DNA of 40,597 nt, taken from positions 1 through 40,597 of the forward strand of contig JBBIIT010000032.1 of the NCBI GenBank assembly GCA_037446355.1, written 5' to 3'. Both the position numbers and the translations under genes were made by a program. Under the pieces are notes generated by a model. It saw nothing but the letters and a program-made list of their open reading frames with translations. It did no database searches and was not told where the DNA came from. Origin of the DNA: Roseiarcus sp037446355. GTDB lineage: Bacteria; Pseudomonadota; Alphaproteobacteria; Rhizobiales; Beijerinckiaceae. Shown here one piece after another: positions 15,952 through 24,119 of the stretch (positions are counted from its first letter, which is position 1; each line of letters opens with the position of its first letter).

Positions 15952-16941
15952 TTATTGCGGTTTATCGCTCGCGACGCCCAACTTGCCGACGCCGCCGATG
16001 TCAATCCGATTCCCGCTGATTCGATTGTCGCCCAGCGAGGTTGTGGACCCGTTGGCGACGACGCCGATCTTGTTCGAAGTGACGACCGAGCGGCTTAGCA
16101 GCACGACGGCGCTGTTCTGCACGTCGAGCCCGGCGCCCAAGTTGTTGTCGGTGTAGGTTGAATCGATCGTGACCGCCGCGGCGCCCTTGCCGCCGTTGCT
16201 GACGAAGAGGCCGTCGCTAAGATTGGCGCTGACGATGGCGTTGGAGACCGTGGCGCGTACGTCCCCGGACACTTTGACCGTATCGATGGCTATCCCATAG
16301 GCGTTGTCGTAAGCGACGACGCGGTCGAAATGAGCCGAGAAACTCGGCGCGCCGGCGGGCGGATAGTAGAACAGGCCGGCGAATCCGTTTTCCGAGGCGA
16401 TGACGTTGGAGATCATCGCATTTACCGATCCCGAATTGGGCGCGATCAGGATGCCGTTGCCGGTCGCGGGGTTGCGGTTCGACTGCGCGAAGCGCCGCAG
16501 AACGCAATTGGTCACGATCAGGCCGGCGCCGGAATTGAAGGCAACGCCGTTACCGCCGCTGCCGCCGCCGTCGATGCTGAAACCTCTGATGACGATAAGA
16601 TCTTTCGGTCCCGCGTCGATCGTGAAGGCGTTGGCGCCGTCGATGGACTGCACGCCGGCGGTTCCCACGCCGTCGTTGACGATGCTGACGCCATGCTTGA
16701 TGACGACGGGGCCGGGGCCGTACGCGCCCGCGTCCTTGACGTCGATCTCCGCCCCCGGAGCGACATTGGCGAGCGCTCCGTTCAAGGTCCGGCAAGGCTT
16801 GACGATCGGGCCGCAGCCTGGGCCGTCGGCGCCCTGGCTCGAAACCCACGCACGGAGGAGCCCGGCGCCCTCGGCGGTCGAGGGGCCCAGCGCGAGCGCG
16901 AAACTGATCAGGACCGCGTGTCGTGCGGCGGTGAAGGCCAT
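15952..16941 (-). CDS. Secreted right-handed parallel beta-helix protein, copy 4
   Basis: 329 aa, the longest copy. The signal peptide is AVLISFALALGPSTAEGA, then LLRAWVSSQGADGPGCGPI with Cys43 and Cys50. The block GAEIDVKDAGAYGPGPVVI and SIVNDGVGTAGVQ is nearly identical to copy 5. An insertion of about ten residues (AQSNRNPATGNGILIAP) follows the TNCVLRRF strand and explains the extra length. The C-terminus departs from the others: SLGDNRISGNRIDIGG and then GKLGVASDKPQ instead of the usual TYV ending. ATG 16941 follows a TTTTTGC run, and no clear ribosome binding site is visible. Confidence 0.87.
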   Translation of the reverse strand: MAFTAARHAVLISFALALGPSTAEGAGLLRAWVSSQGADGPGCGPIVKPCRTLNGALANVAPGAEIDVKDAGAYGPGPVVIKHGVSIVNDGVGTAGVQSIDGANAFTIDAGPKDLIVIRGFSIDGGGSGGNGVAFNSGAGLIVTNCVLRRFAQSNRNPATGNGILIAPNSGSVNAMISNVIASENGFAGLFYYPPAGAPSFSAHFDRVVAYDNAYGIAIDTVKVSGDVRATVSNAIVSANLSDGLFVSNGGKGAAAVTIDSTYTDNNLGAGLDVQNSAVVLLSRSVVTSNKIGVVANGSTTSLGDNRISGNRIDIGGVGKLGVASDKPQ

Positions 16942-17077
16942 GCAAAAACGCTCCCGACTCCCGGGGGTCCGGGGCCCGCGCTCCTGTCTATCCGAAATTC
17001 GGGCTGTTCGGGAGACGCCCCGACCGAATTCACTATGGGGGCGTCACCGCGAGGCCGCGCGACAGGCGGGAGAAAAT

Positions 17078-18031
17078 TCAACGCGCAAAGTAGGAAACCA
17101 GGCTGCCGGATACGTTGTTGGTGTTCCAATCCACGCGGTTGTTGCCGTAGGAGGCGGTCGTGGAATTGGCTATGATTCCGGTCTCGTTCGATGTGATCGT
17201 CACATTCGTCAGCATCGCTACGACGGTATTGCTGACATCGACGCCATACGTGTTGTCGGTGACTTCGTCCGTATCGATAGTGACGATCGCGCGCGCGGCG
17301 CTATTGTTTTGGACAAAGATTCCGTAGACGTTGGCGCTGATCGTGCTGTTGGAAATCGTCAAATTGAACGGCCCCGATGACGACGCGGAATTGAACCCAA
17401 TTCCGAGTCCGTTGTTGTTCGTGACGACGTGATCAATGATGGCGTTTAACCCGGCGCTGCCCGAGGACGGGTTGAAGGTAATGCCGGCCGAACTGTTTTC
17501 ATATGCGAACACGTTCGAAATCAGCAGGGTCGATTGGCCCGAGGTCGTGGTGACCCAGATCCCATTCGAGAAGCCGCGGACAACACAATTGGTCACGGTC
17601 AGCGCGCCGCCGGAATCGAATTCGATCCCCTGAAACGCTCCAGGACTGGCGTCGATCGTGAAACCTCGGATCGACACCGTGTCGTTGACCCCCGCCGCGA
17701 TCGTGAAGCCGTTGGCGAATTGCGCCGCTTGCACGCCCGCCGTGCCGACGCCGTCGTTGACGATGCTTACGGCTTGACGGATCGTCACCGGCCCAGGGCC
17801 GAAGGCTCCTGCGTCCTTGACGTCGATCTCCGCGCCCGAGGCGACGTTGGCGAGCGCGCCATTGAGAGTGCGGCAGGGCGTCGCGATCGGCCCGCAACTC
17901 GGCCCGTCCGCGCCGGCGCTCGAAACCCAGGCTTTGGTCAGAGTTCCAGCCGAGGCTGTCGAAAGCCAGAGCATCGCGATCGCCATCGCCGGGCCGAAGC
18001 CCAGGACTCGTCGAATAAATTCCTCGGTCAT
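17078..18031 (-). CDS. Secreted right-handed parallel beta-helix protein, copy 5
   Basis: 317 aa and the first gene in the direction of transcription. The signal peptide is somewhat longer (RRVLGFGPAMAIAMLWLS then TASA), followed by GTLTKAWVSSAGADGPSCGP with Cys46 and Cys53. The first half matches the other copies (GAEIDVKDAGAFGPGPVTI, SIRGFTIDASPG). The second half differs most, with ISNVFAYENSSAGITF, DHVVTNNNGLGIGF, TDEVTDNTYGVDVSNT and a short YGNNRVDWNTNNVSGS ending. GGAGGGG stands upstream of ATG 18031. Upstream, 18032-18172 holds no gene and no promoter I can defend. Confidence 0.88.
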   Translation of the reverse strand: MTEEFIRRVLGFGPAMAIAMLWLSTASAGTLTKAWVSSAGADGPSCGPIATPCRTLNGALANVASGAEIDVKDAGAFGPGPVTIRQAVSIVNDGVGTAGVQAAQFANGFTIAAGVNDTVSIRGFTIDASPGAFQGIEFDSGGALTVTNCVVRGFSNGIWVTTTSGQSTLLISNVFAYENSSAGITFNPSSGSAGLNAIIDHVVTNNNGLGIGFNSASSSGPFNLTISNSTISANVYGIFVQNNSAARAIVTIDTDEVTDNTYGVDVSNTVVAMLTNVTITSNETGIIANSTTASYGNNRVDWNTNNVSGSLVSYFAR

Positions 18032-18172
18032 CGTCGGCCCCTCCTATGATGTGGTCCAAGTCGCGCGCCAAAGCTGCGCGGCCGGGAAAGAATCAGGTCA
18101 TCCGATGCGTTTCGGGCCCACATCGCCGGCCTGCTCGACCGAACCTTCCCAAAAACCGCAACCGCGCCGCTC

Positions 18173-18406
18173 TCAATGGCGCGTGTCGCGCTCGGGATGC
18201 AGCGCTTCGCCCGCCAGGATCACCCGGGTCTCGCCAAATTCCCAGCGCGGGCGCGCGATATCGACCCGGACATATTTGCCCATATGGCTTCTGGCGATGC
18301 GCGCGGCCTCCTCGACGCTATCGGCCTCGATCAGTTCCGATCGGCCGGGCGCGTGAGAATTATCGACGTTGTCGTAGTAATACGCGTTCCAAGCTGCGAT
18401 TGTCAT
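18173..18406 (-). CDS. Small hypothetical protein (77 aa)
   Basis: A short cytoplasmic protein starting MTIAAWNAYYYDNVDN, with a helix LIEADSVEEAARIARSHMG and a strand VRVDIARPRWEF, ending with a charged tail (HPERDTRH). I do not recognise the family. The start is secure because a perfect AAGGAGG sits 5 nt upstream. The fold suggests a small alpha/beta domain. It lies between the glucan gene and the beta-helix array in the same direction, so it may be co-expressed with either. A 14-bp palindrome lies about 125 bp upstream of its start. Confidence 0.72.
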   Translation of the reverse strand: MTIAAWNAYYYDNVDNSHAPGRSELIEADSVEEAARIARSHMGKYVRVDIARPRWEFGETRVILAGEALHPERDTRH

Positions 18407-18529
18407 GGCGGCCTCCTTGTGTCCCGGACGCCATCCACGGATCCCCCCTGCGGCCGCGGAATAACTCGCAATCCGGTCGACGTTCGCTGGAGGCAATATA
18501 CCCTAAATTTGCGGGATGGCGCCGCGTCA

Positions 18530-18543
18530 GATCAAATTTGATC
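18530..18543. promoter_or_regulatory. 14-bp perfect palindrome, candidate operator
   Basis: GATCAAATTTGATC reads the same on both strands and is an AT-rich island in GC-rich DNA. It lies 20 nt past the stop of the opgG/opgD gene and upstream of the 77-aa gene. It could be a repressor site for the latter; no regulator gene is adjacent. Confidence 0.45.
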
Positions 18544-18563
18544 GGGGCGACGCTCTTCGCGGC

Positions 18564-20141
18564 TCAGGCCCGCCAGGGAAAGGTCCAGGTCTCGGTGAGC
18601 GCCTTGACCCCCGAGCGCAAGAACACGCGCACGTCGCAGCTCTGGCCCGGATCGATGGCGACATCGACGCCGGCGCGGAATCCGCGAACATGGGCGTTGG
18701 GGCCCAAAAACGTGCGCAGGACGCGGCCGGCCGAGGTGGTGGCGACGATCTGCACCATCGAGGGATCGCTCAGGTAATAGCCGAGGTCGCCTCCGGAGAA
18801 ATCGACCAGGAAACGCGTCGTTCCCGGCGGCGTCGCCTCATCGGCGCCCAGAGCATGCGGCGTCGCGCGGAAGGTGTTGACCGCCCGGGCGCCGGGCGTC
18901 AGGCGCACGTCGCTGGTCAAAGCGGTCATGCGATAACCGTAGGACATCGAGCGGCCCGACTCGAGGCTAGTCTTCGGGGCCCAGGAAGCGACGATATTGT
19001 CGTTGGTTTCGCTTTCGGTCGGCAATTCGACGAGTTGAACCGCGCCCTCGCCCCAGCCCTCGCGCGGTTCGATCCAGTAGGTCGGCCGCAATTCATAGGC
19101 CAGTTCCAGATCCTGGTAATGTTCGAACGAACGGTCGCGCTGCAACAGGCCGAAGCCTCGCGGATTGTTATCGAGAAATGACGAAACCTCCGCAGCGCCG
19201 GGATTGCTGAGCGGGCGCCAAATCCATTCGCCGGCGCCCGTGTGGACCAGCATGCCATCGGAGTCGTGAAGTTCGGTCCGGTAGTCGTCGCTGACGCGGT
19301 GGTCGTTCTTGCCGGTGAAGAACATCGAGGACAGCGGCGCCATGTTGAGCGCGCCGATCGCGCGACGGGCGAACAACGTCACGGAGACGTCGACGCTGGT
19401 TTCCTGCGCCGGCGCGATCTCGAAACGGAAGGCGCCGGTCGCGGATTCGCCGTCGAGCAGTGCGTGGACGACGATGCGTTCGCTCGCCGGGTCGGGCGTC
19501 TCGATCCAGAATTCGCGAAAGAACGGAAATTCCTCGGCGCCCTTGGCGCCGGCCGCGATCGCGAGGCCGCGCGCCGAAAGGCCATAGCGCTGTCCACGTC
19601 CCAGGAAGCGATAATAACTCGCGCCGAGGAACGCGATCACCTCGTCCATCAAGTGCGGCGCATTAAGTGGGTAATGCAGACGAAACCCGGCGAAGCCGAG
19701 GTTGATGGGCAGGCCGGTCGGGGCTTTCGTGCGGCCGTAGTCGAACAGATTCGCGGCGTAAGGAACTGGCGCGGGCAGACCGTCGCGCAGCACGTTGACG
19801 ACCACCGGACGCTTGTAGAGATGGCCCAGATGGAACAACTCGAGCCGGAAATTCGATGCGGCGGCGCCAAGCAGCGGCTTATCCGACTTGAAGCGAATGT
19901 CGCGCCAGGCATCGTAACTCAGCCCCGCGATGCTCTTGGGAAGTACCGGTTCGACCGTGTCGAATGGAGCATTGGCCAGCTCGCGCGCGCGCTTGACGAC
20001 ATCGTCATAGCCGAAGGGCTTGGATTCGGCGGCGGCCGGTCGCCCGTCCTGCTGCGCGGCGGCGCGAAAGGAGAAAGCGGAGGCCGAGACGGCGGCGCCG
20101 AGCAGAACGGCGCGTCGATTGAGATGGGGCATGGAATCCAT
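18564..20141 (-). CDS. Periplasmic glucan biosynthesis protein, OpgG/OpgD (MdoG/MdoD) family
   Basis: A 525-aa exported protein of the OpgG/OpgD family, which shapes osmoregulated periplasmic glucans. The N-terminus carries a twin-arginine-like signal (LNRRAVLLGAAVSASAF), more like OpgD than OpgG. Family blocks follow: GFDDV-like GYDDVVKRARELANAPFDT, LSYDAWRDIRFKSD, ELFHLGHLYKRPVVV, YFLG-like SYYRFLGRGQRYGLSARGLA, FFREFWIETPD, SMFFTGKNDHR, EWIWRPLSNP and FLLRSG-like VFLRSGVKALTETWTFPW. ATG 20141 and ATG 20132 are both possible, and no strong ribosome binding site separates them. There is no opgH next door. An OpgC-type acyltransferase gene lies 17 kb away, at 37041-38204. Confidence 0.93.
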   Translation of the reverse strand: MDSMPHLNRRAVLLGAAVSASAFSFRAAAQQDGRPAAAESKPFGYDDVVKRARELANAPFDTVEPVLPKSIAGLSYDAWRDIRFKSDKPLLGAAASNFRLELFHLGHLYKRPVVVNVLRDGLPAPVPYAANLFDYGRTKAPTGLPINLGFAGFRLHYPLNAPHLMDEVIAFLGASYYRFLGRGQRYGLSARGLAIAAGAKGAEEFPFFREFWIETPDPASERIVVHALLDGESATGAFRFEIAPAQETSVDVSVTLFARRAIGALNMAPLSSMFFTGKNDHRVSDDYRTELHDSDGMLVHTGAGEWIWRPLSNPGAAEVSSFLDNNPRGFGLLQRDRSFEHYQDLELAYELRPTYWIEPREGWGEGAVQLVELPTESETNDNIVASWAPKTSLESGRSMSYGYRMTALTSDVRLTPGARAVNTFRATPHALGADEATPPGTTRFLVDFSGGDLGYYLSDPSMVQIVATTSAGRVLRTFLGPNAHVRGFRAGVDVAIDPGQSCDVRVFLRSGVKALTETWTFPWRA

Positions 20142-20209
20142 GGGATGGGGCGTGTGTGTCCCACTATAGCGCGGGCGCGGGCGATGCAACCGAGGTCATA
20201 TCGACGGGG

Positions 20210-20782
20210 TTAAGGCGCGACGCCACCGGCGCCCCCATAGAAATTGACGCCGACGCCGACGTGCAGGTTGTTCGTGACCGCGTAATCGAAGCCGGCGCCG
20301 GCGACGCCGACCGCCTGCACCGCGCCAGGGCCGTAGAACAGAGCGTTGACCGATGACGCGGCGCTGGGAGGGCCACCGGTGAAACTCGCGCCCTTCGTGA
20401 GCGCGACGCCGGTCGTGACATAGGGTGTGAACCTGCCCATTTCATAGCCGAGCTTGATGCTCGTGGCCGCGAAATCGAATCCTTGAAAACGGCCGTAGGG
20501 CGTCAGCCAGGGATTGTAGCCCGTGTCGAACCGCGCGCCGAGAATGAGGCCGTTGTCGAAATGATGGTCGTAGCCGGCGAAGACATCGCCGCCGAACTGG
20601 CCTTTCGAGCCCTTGGCGAAGCCGGCCATCACCCCCGATCCGACATAAAAGCCCTTCCAGTCCGGCGCCGGCATTTGCGGATCGCTCGCCAGCGAGGGCA
20701 GCGTGGGCAGATCGGCGGCGAACGCCGACGCCGCCGCCAGCACGGGGGCCAGCGCGAATAGGAACAGACGGCGCAAAATCAC
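20210..20782 (-). CDS. Small outer-membrane beta-barrel protein (Omp25/RopB-like)
   Basis: A 190-aa protein with a signal peptide (LFALAPVLAAASAFA) followed by ADLPTLPSLASDP and DWKGFYVGSGVMAG. This is the opening pattern of the Omp25/Omp31-type barrels common in Hyphomicrobiales. Alternating strands follow: FGGDVFAGYDHHFDNGLILG, SIKLGYEMGRFTPYVTTGVA, VAGAGFDYAVTNNLHVGVGV. The C-terminus (GGAGGVAP) lacks the usual terminal aromatic residue, so assembly may be atypical. The start is GTG 20782, supported by AAGGA 8 nt upstream. It lies between metY and the glucan gene. Confidence 0.78.
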   Translation of the reverse strand: MILRRLFLFALAPVLAAASAFAADLPTLPSLASDPQMPAPDWKGFYVGSGVMAGFAKGSKGQFGGDVFAGYDHHFDNGLILGARFDTGYNPWLTPYGRFQGFDFAATSIKLGYEMGRFTPYVTTGVALTKGASFTGGPPSAASSVNALFYGPGAVQAVGVAGAGFDYAVTNNLHVGVGVNFYGGAGGVAP

Positions 20783-20842
20783 TCGACGAATCCTTCTTGC
20801 CGCATCATCGCAACACGCGACTGCGGCGTCAAAAAGGCGCTT

Positions 20843-22120
20843 TCACGCGAGCGCCTGGTCGAGATCGCCGATCAGGTCTTCGACGTCCTCGAGGCCGACC
20901 GACAGGCGGACGACATCGGGGCCGGCGCCGGCGGCGGTCTTCTGCGCGTCGCTCAACTGGCGATGCGTCGTCGAAGCCGGGTGGATCACCAGCGAACGGG
21001 TGTCGCCGATATTGGCGACATGCGAGAACAACTTAAGCTTTTTGACTAGGGCGATCCCCGCCTCGTAACCGCCCTTGACGCCGAACGTGAAGACGCCGCC
21101 GGCGCCGCGCGGGCAATAGCGTTTGGCCAGCTCGTGATATTCATTGTTCTCGAGTCCGGCGTAGGAGACCCAGCTCACCTTGTCGTGGCCGGCCAGATGA
21201 CGGGCGACCACCAGCGCGTTGTCGCTGTGTCGCTGCATTCGCAAGGCGAGCGTCTCGATCCCATTGAGAATGAGGAACGAGTTGAACGGCGAGATCGCCG
21301 GTCCGAGGTCGCGCAGACCGAGCACGCGGCAAGCGATGGCGAACGCGAAATTGCCGAAGGTTTCGGCGAGCACCATGCCATTGTATTCGGGGCGCGGCGC
21401 GGAAAGCATGGGATAGCGCTTGTCGCCCAGCCATTCGAAAGTGCCGCAGTCGACGATCACGCCGCCCATCGAGTTGCCGTGACCGCCCAGATATTTGGTC
21501 GCCGAGTGCAGCACGATGTCGGCGCCGTGGTCGATGGGCTTGAGCAAGTAGGGCGAGGCGAGCGTGTTGTCGACGATTAGCGGAACTTTCGCTTCGCGCG
21601 CGATCTTCGCGACCGCGCCGATGTCGCTGAGGACGCCGCCGGGATTGGCGATCGACTCGATATATATCGCCTTGGTCTTGTCCGTGATCGCTTCGCGAAA
21701 GCTCTCAGGGCGGTCGGAATCCGCCCATTTGACCTGCCAGCCGAAGTTCTTGAAGGCGTGGTTGAACTGATTGATCGAGCCGCCGTAGAGCTTGTTGGAA
21801 GCGACGAACTCGTCGCCGGGCTGCATCAGCGAATGAAAGGTGAGCACTTGCGCGGCGTGGCCGGACGCGACCACAAGCGCGGCGGGCGCGCCCTCCAGCG
21901 CCGCGACGCGCTCCTCGAGGGCCGCCGTCGTCGGATTGGTGATGCGCGTGTAAATGTTGCCGAACGCTTGCAGGCCGAACAGAGAGGCCGCGTGATCGAC
22001 GTCGTCGAAGACGAAGGCCGTCGTCTGGTAGATCGGCGTGATGCGCGCGCCTGTCGTCGGGTCGGGCCGCGCGCCCGCGTGAATGGCGAGGGTCGAGAAG
22101 CCGGGTTCGTCATGGGTCAA
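20843..22120 (-). CDS. metY: O-acetylhomoserine aminocarboxypropyltransferase (MetY type)
   Basis: A 425-aa PLP enzyme that would make homocysteine from O-acetylhomoserine and sulfide. The Schiff-base lysine is K209 in LHSATKYLGGHGNSMGG. The family opening is STLAIHAG with PIYQTTAFVF, and NIYTRITNPTTAALEERVA and PRGAGGVFTFGVKGG also fit MetY. The C-terminus has HPASTTHRQLSDAQ. The start is taken as TTG 22120 because GGAGGA lies 7 nt before it. The ATG at 22144 would put this ribosome binding site within the coding region, so the extra eight residues are probably not made. The neighbours include AlaX and CysK, consistent with a sulfur-amino-acid group. Confidence 0.93.
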   Translation of the reverse strand: MTHDEPGFSTLAIHAGARPDPTTGARITPIYQTTAFVFDDVDHAASLFGLQAFGNIYTRITNPTTAALEERVAALEGAPAALVVASGHAAQVLTFHSLMQPGDEFVASNKLYGGSINQFNHAFKNFGWQVKWADSDRPESFREAITDKTKAIYIESIANPGGVLSDIGAVAKIAREAKVPLIVDNTLASPYLLKPIDHGADIVLHSATKYLGGHGNSMGGVIVDCGTFEWLGDKRYPMLSAPRPEYNGMVLAETFGNFAFAIACRVLGLRDLGPAISPFNSFLILNGIETLALRMQRHSDNALVVARHLAGHDKVSWVSYAGLENNEYHELAKRYCPRGAGGVFTFGVKGGYEAGIALVKKLKLFSHVANIGDTRSLVIHPASTTHRQLSDAQKTAAGAGPDVVRLSVGLEDVEDLIGDLDQALA

Positions 22121-22207
22121 GGGCGTGTCCTCCGTTATGGGCACTCTGGCAAATTCGGCCGCGGCAGGAAAGTCCAGCGCGCTGGATAGTTGGGTCGGAC
22201 GGGGCCT

Positions 22208-22921
22208 TCACCGCGGATCGAGCGCGATGCGCACCCGCCGGTTGATCTTGCCCTTCTTTTCGACGCCGCTGACGGCGATGCGGCCGATCTCGCCGAGGTC
22301 GGCGACATGCGTGCCGCCGCAAGGTTGCAGGTCGAGACCGGCGATCTCCACCAGGCGCACCCGCCCGCTTCCCACCGGCGGCTTCACCTTCATAGTCTTG
22401 ACGAGGCCGGGGTTGGCTTCGAGCTCCGCATCCGAAATCCAGCGCGTCGAAACGGCGGCGCCGGTGGCCACGAGCGCATTGAGACGCGCCTCAATCTCGT
22501 TTCGGTCGAACGCGACCTCGCCGGAATCGAAGTCGAGCCGGCCTTCGGCGTCGCCGACCGCACCGCCGGTGACGGGGTAGGGCAGCGCGACCGACAGAAG
22601 GTGAAGCGCCGTGTGGGCGCGCATGCGTCGGTAGCGAAGCTCCCAGGCGAGTTCGCCCGTCACGCGCTCGCCCGCCGCGGGCAGGGCGGCGCCTTCGGCC
22701 GCAATGTGCAAGACGGTCTTGCGGTCCGCGTCATAGACAGTATCGACGATCTCGACGACCGCGCCGTCGGCGCGGACCAGACGCCCGCGATCGCCGGGCT
22801 GGCCGCCGCCACGCGCGTAAAAGAGCGTTGCGTCCAGCACGATACGGCCGGGCGCCGCCTCCAACACCGTCGCCTCGGCTTGTTTGCGATAGGCGTCGTC
22901 GCGAAACAGCGGCTCGGTCAC
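22208..22921 (-). CDS. alaX: Alanyl-tRNA editing protein (AlaX family)
   Basis: A free-standing 237-aa editing domain that hydrolyses Ser- or Gly-mischarged tRNA-Ala. The zinc ligands are complete: His103 and His107 (RAHTALHLLS), and Cys201 and His205 (LQPCGGTHVADLGEIG). The N-terminal TLFYARGGGQPGDRG is the standard beta-barrel entry. GTG 22921 is used because it overlaps the cysK stop as GTGA, so the two are coupled. The open frame continues upstream to 23038 within cysK, but that part is antisense-like Arg-rich sequence. The family is often about this length. Its pairing with cysK is unusual and worth comparing across genomes. Confidence 0.92.
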   Translation of the reverse strand: MTEPLFRDDAYRKQAEATVLEAAPGRIVLDATLFYARGGGQPGDRGRLVRADGAVVEIVDTVYDADRKTVLHIAAEGAALPAAGERVTGELAWELRYRRMRAHTALHLLSVALPYPVTGGAVGDAEGRLDFDSGEVAFDRNEIEARLNALVATGAAVSTRWISDAELEANPGLVKTMKVKPPVGSGRVRLVEIAGLDLQPCGGTHVADLGEIGRIAVSGVEKKGKINRRVRIALDPR

Positions 22922-23949
22922 AGGAAAACCGCGGGGGCGTCGCCGGCGCCTTCGAGCCAGGCCGGGACGGGCAGGGCCTTCGAGCGTAGGAACTCGGCGT
23001 TGAATAGTTTCGAGGCGTAGCGCGCGCCGGAATCGCACAGAATGGTCACGATCGTATGGCCGGGGCCGAGCTCGCGCGCGAGGCGGATCGCGCCGGCGAT
23101 ATTGACGCCGCTGGAGCCCCCTAACAGCAGACCCTCGCGCGCGACAAGGTCGAATACGATCTCCAGCGCCTCGGCGTCGGGAATCTGATAGGCAAAGTCA
23201 ACGGGCGCGCCTTCGAGATTGGCGGTGATCCGGCCTTGCCCGATGCCCTCGGTGACGGACGAGCCTTCGCTCTTGAGAATCCCTTCCGTGTAATAAGAAT
23301 ACAGCGCGGCGCCGGGAGGATCCGCCAACGCGATCTTGATTCTGGGATCGCGCTCCTTGAGCGCCATGCCGACGCCCGCCAGCGTGCCGCCCGAACCGAC
23401 GGCGCTGACGAAGCCGTCGAGGCGCCCATGAGTCGCCTCGAATATCTCCGGACCCGTCGTTTCGTAATGGCCGCGCCGGTTGGCGACATTGTCGAACTGA
23501 TTCGCCCAGACCGCGCCGTTGGGGTCGCTATTGGAGAGAGCTTCGGCGAGGCGGCCGGAATATTTCACGTAATTGTTGGGGTTTGAATAGGGCGCGGCCG
23601 GCACCTCGATCAGCTCCGCCCCGACGAGGCGCAGCATGTCCTTCTTTTCCTGGCTCTGGGTGTCGGGGATGACGATGACTGCTCTGAAGCCCATCGCCGC
23701 GGCGACCATGCCGATGCCGATGCCGGTGTTGCCGGCGGTGCCCTCGACTATCGCGCCGCCTTTGCGCAGCGCTCCGCTGGCGATCGCGTCCGAAATGATT
23801 GCCAGCGCGGCCCGGTCCTTGACCGAACCCCCCGGATTCATGAATTCGGCCTTGCCGAGAATCGTGCAGCCGGTCGCTTCCGACGCCGCCCGCAGCTTGA
23901 TCAGCGGCGTACGCCCGATCGCCTCGATAATGCTTGGATTTATCGGCAT
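22918..23949 (-). CDS. cysK: Cysteine synthase A (O-acetylserine sulfhydrylase)
   Basis: A 343-aa fold-type II PLP enzyme that makes cysteine from O-acetylserine and sulfide. The Schiff-base lysine is K44 (PGGSVKDRAA). The substrate loop is EGTAGNTGIGIG, the phosphate-binding loop is AVGSGGTLAG, and the late marker is LGGSSGVNIAG. It is longer than classical CysK (about 310 aa) because of a C-terminal extension, LRSKALPVPAWLEGAGDAP. The ribosome binding site GAAGGGAA stands just before ATG 23949. The stop overlaps the alaX start. The divergent gene begins at 24120; in the 170-bp spacer a 7-bp inverted repeat (AAACCGC and GCGGTTT, 24061-24092) is the only structure seen. Confidence 0.94.
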   Translation of the reverse strand: MPINPSIIEAIGRTPLIKLRAASEATGCTILGKAEFMNPGGSVKDRAALAIISDAIASGALRKGGAIVEGTAGNTGIGIGMVAAAMGFRAVIVIPDTQSQEKKDMLRLVGAELIEVPAAPYSNPNNYVKYSGRLAEALSNSDPNGAVWANQFDNVANRRGHYETTGPEIFEATHGRLDGFVSAVGSGGTLAGVGMALKERDPRIKIALADPPGAALYSYYTEGILKSEGSSVTEGIGQGRITANLEGAPVDFAYQIPDAEALEIVFDLVAREGLLLGGSSGVNIAGAIRLARELGPGHTIVTILCDSGARYASKLFNAEFLRSKALPVPAWLEGAGDAPAVFL

Positions 23950-24119
23950 ATTCCCTTCATGTCCTTTCCCTGGGCAAGTCCGGCAAGGATGTCCGCGCGA
24001 CCTACGCGATCATTGCATGGCTGTATAGTTTTCGCCTCAAAAAACCCTTGAGTGCTGGTTAAACCGCAAGACCTCGGCTATCGTCGCGGTTTGGACGCAT
24101 TACAAGTGAGCGATTTCGC

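Larger units (their letters stand above)
12322..18031 (-). repeat. Tandem array of five paralogous beta-helix genes plus one remnant
   Basis: Five genes of 957, 954, 957, 990 and 954 bp and one truncated copy, all on the minus strand, share their 5' halves almost word for word at the protein level. Spacers are 207, 280, 94 and 136 bp. The order reflects repeated unequal crossing-over or duplication. Confidence 0.9.

Noticed and set aside
16960..17000. GC-rich hairpin before a T5 run as a terminator between copies 5 and 4
   Set aside because: The stem is only about 5 bp with a tight loop and does not abut the T run, which sits next to the copy 4 start codon.
12503..18031. CRISPR-like or satellite repeats
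   Set aside because: The repetition is protein-coding, with a unit over 900 bp and diverged copies; no short regular repeats with unique spacers are present.
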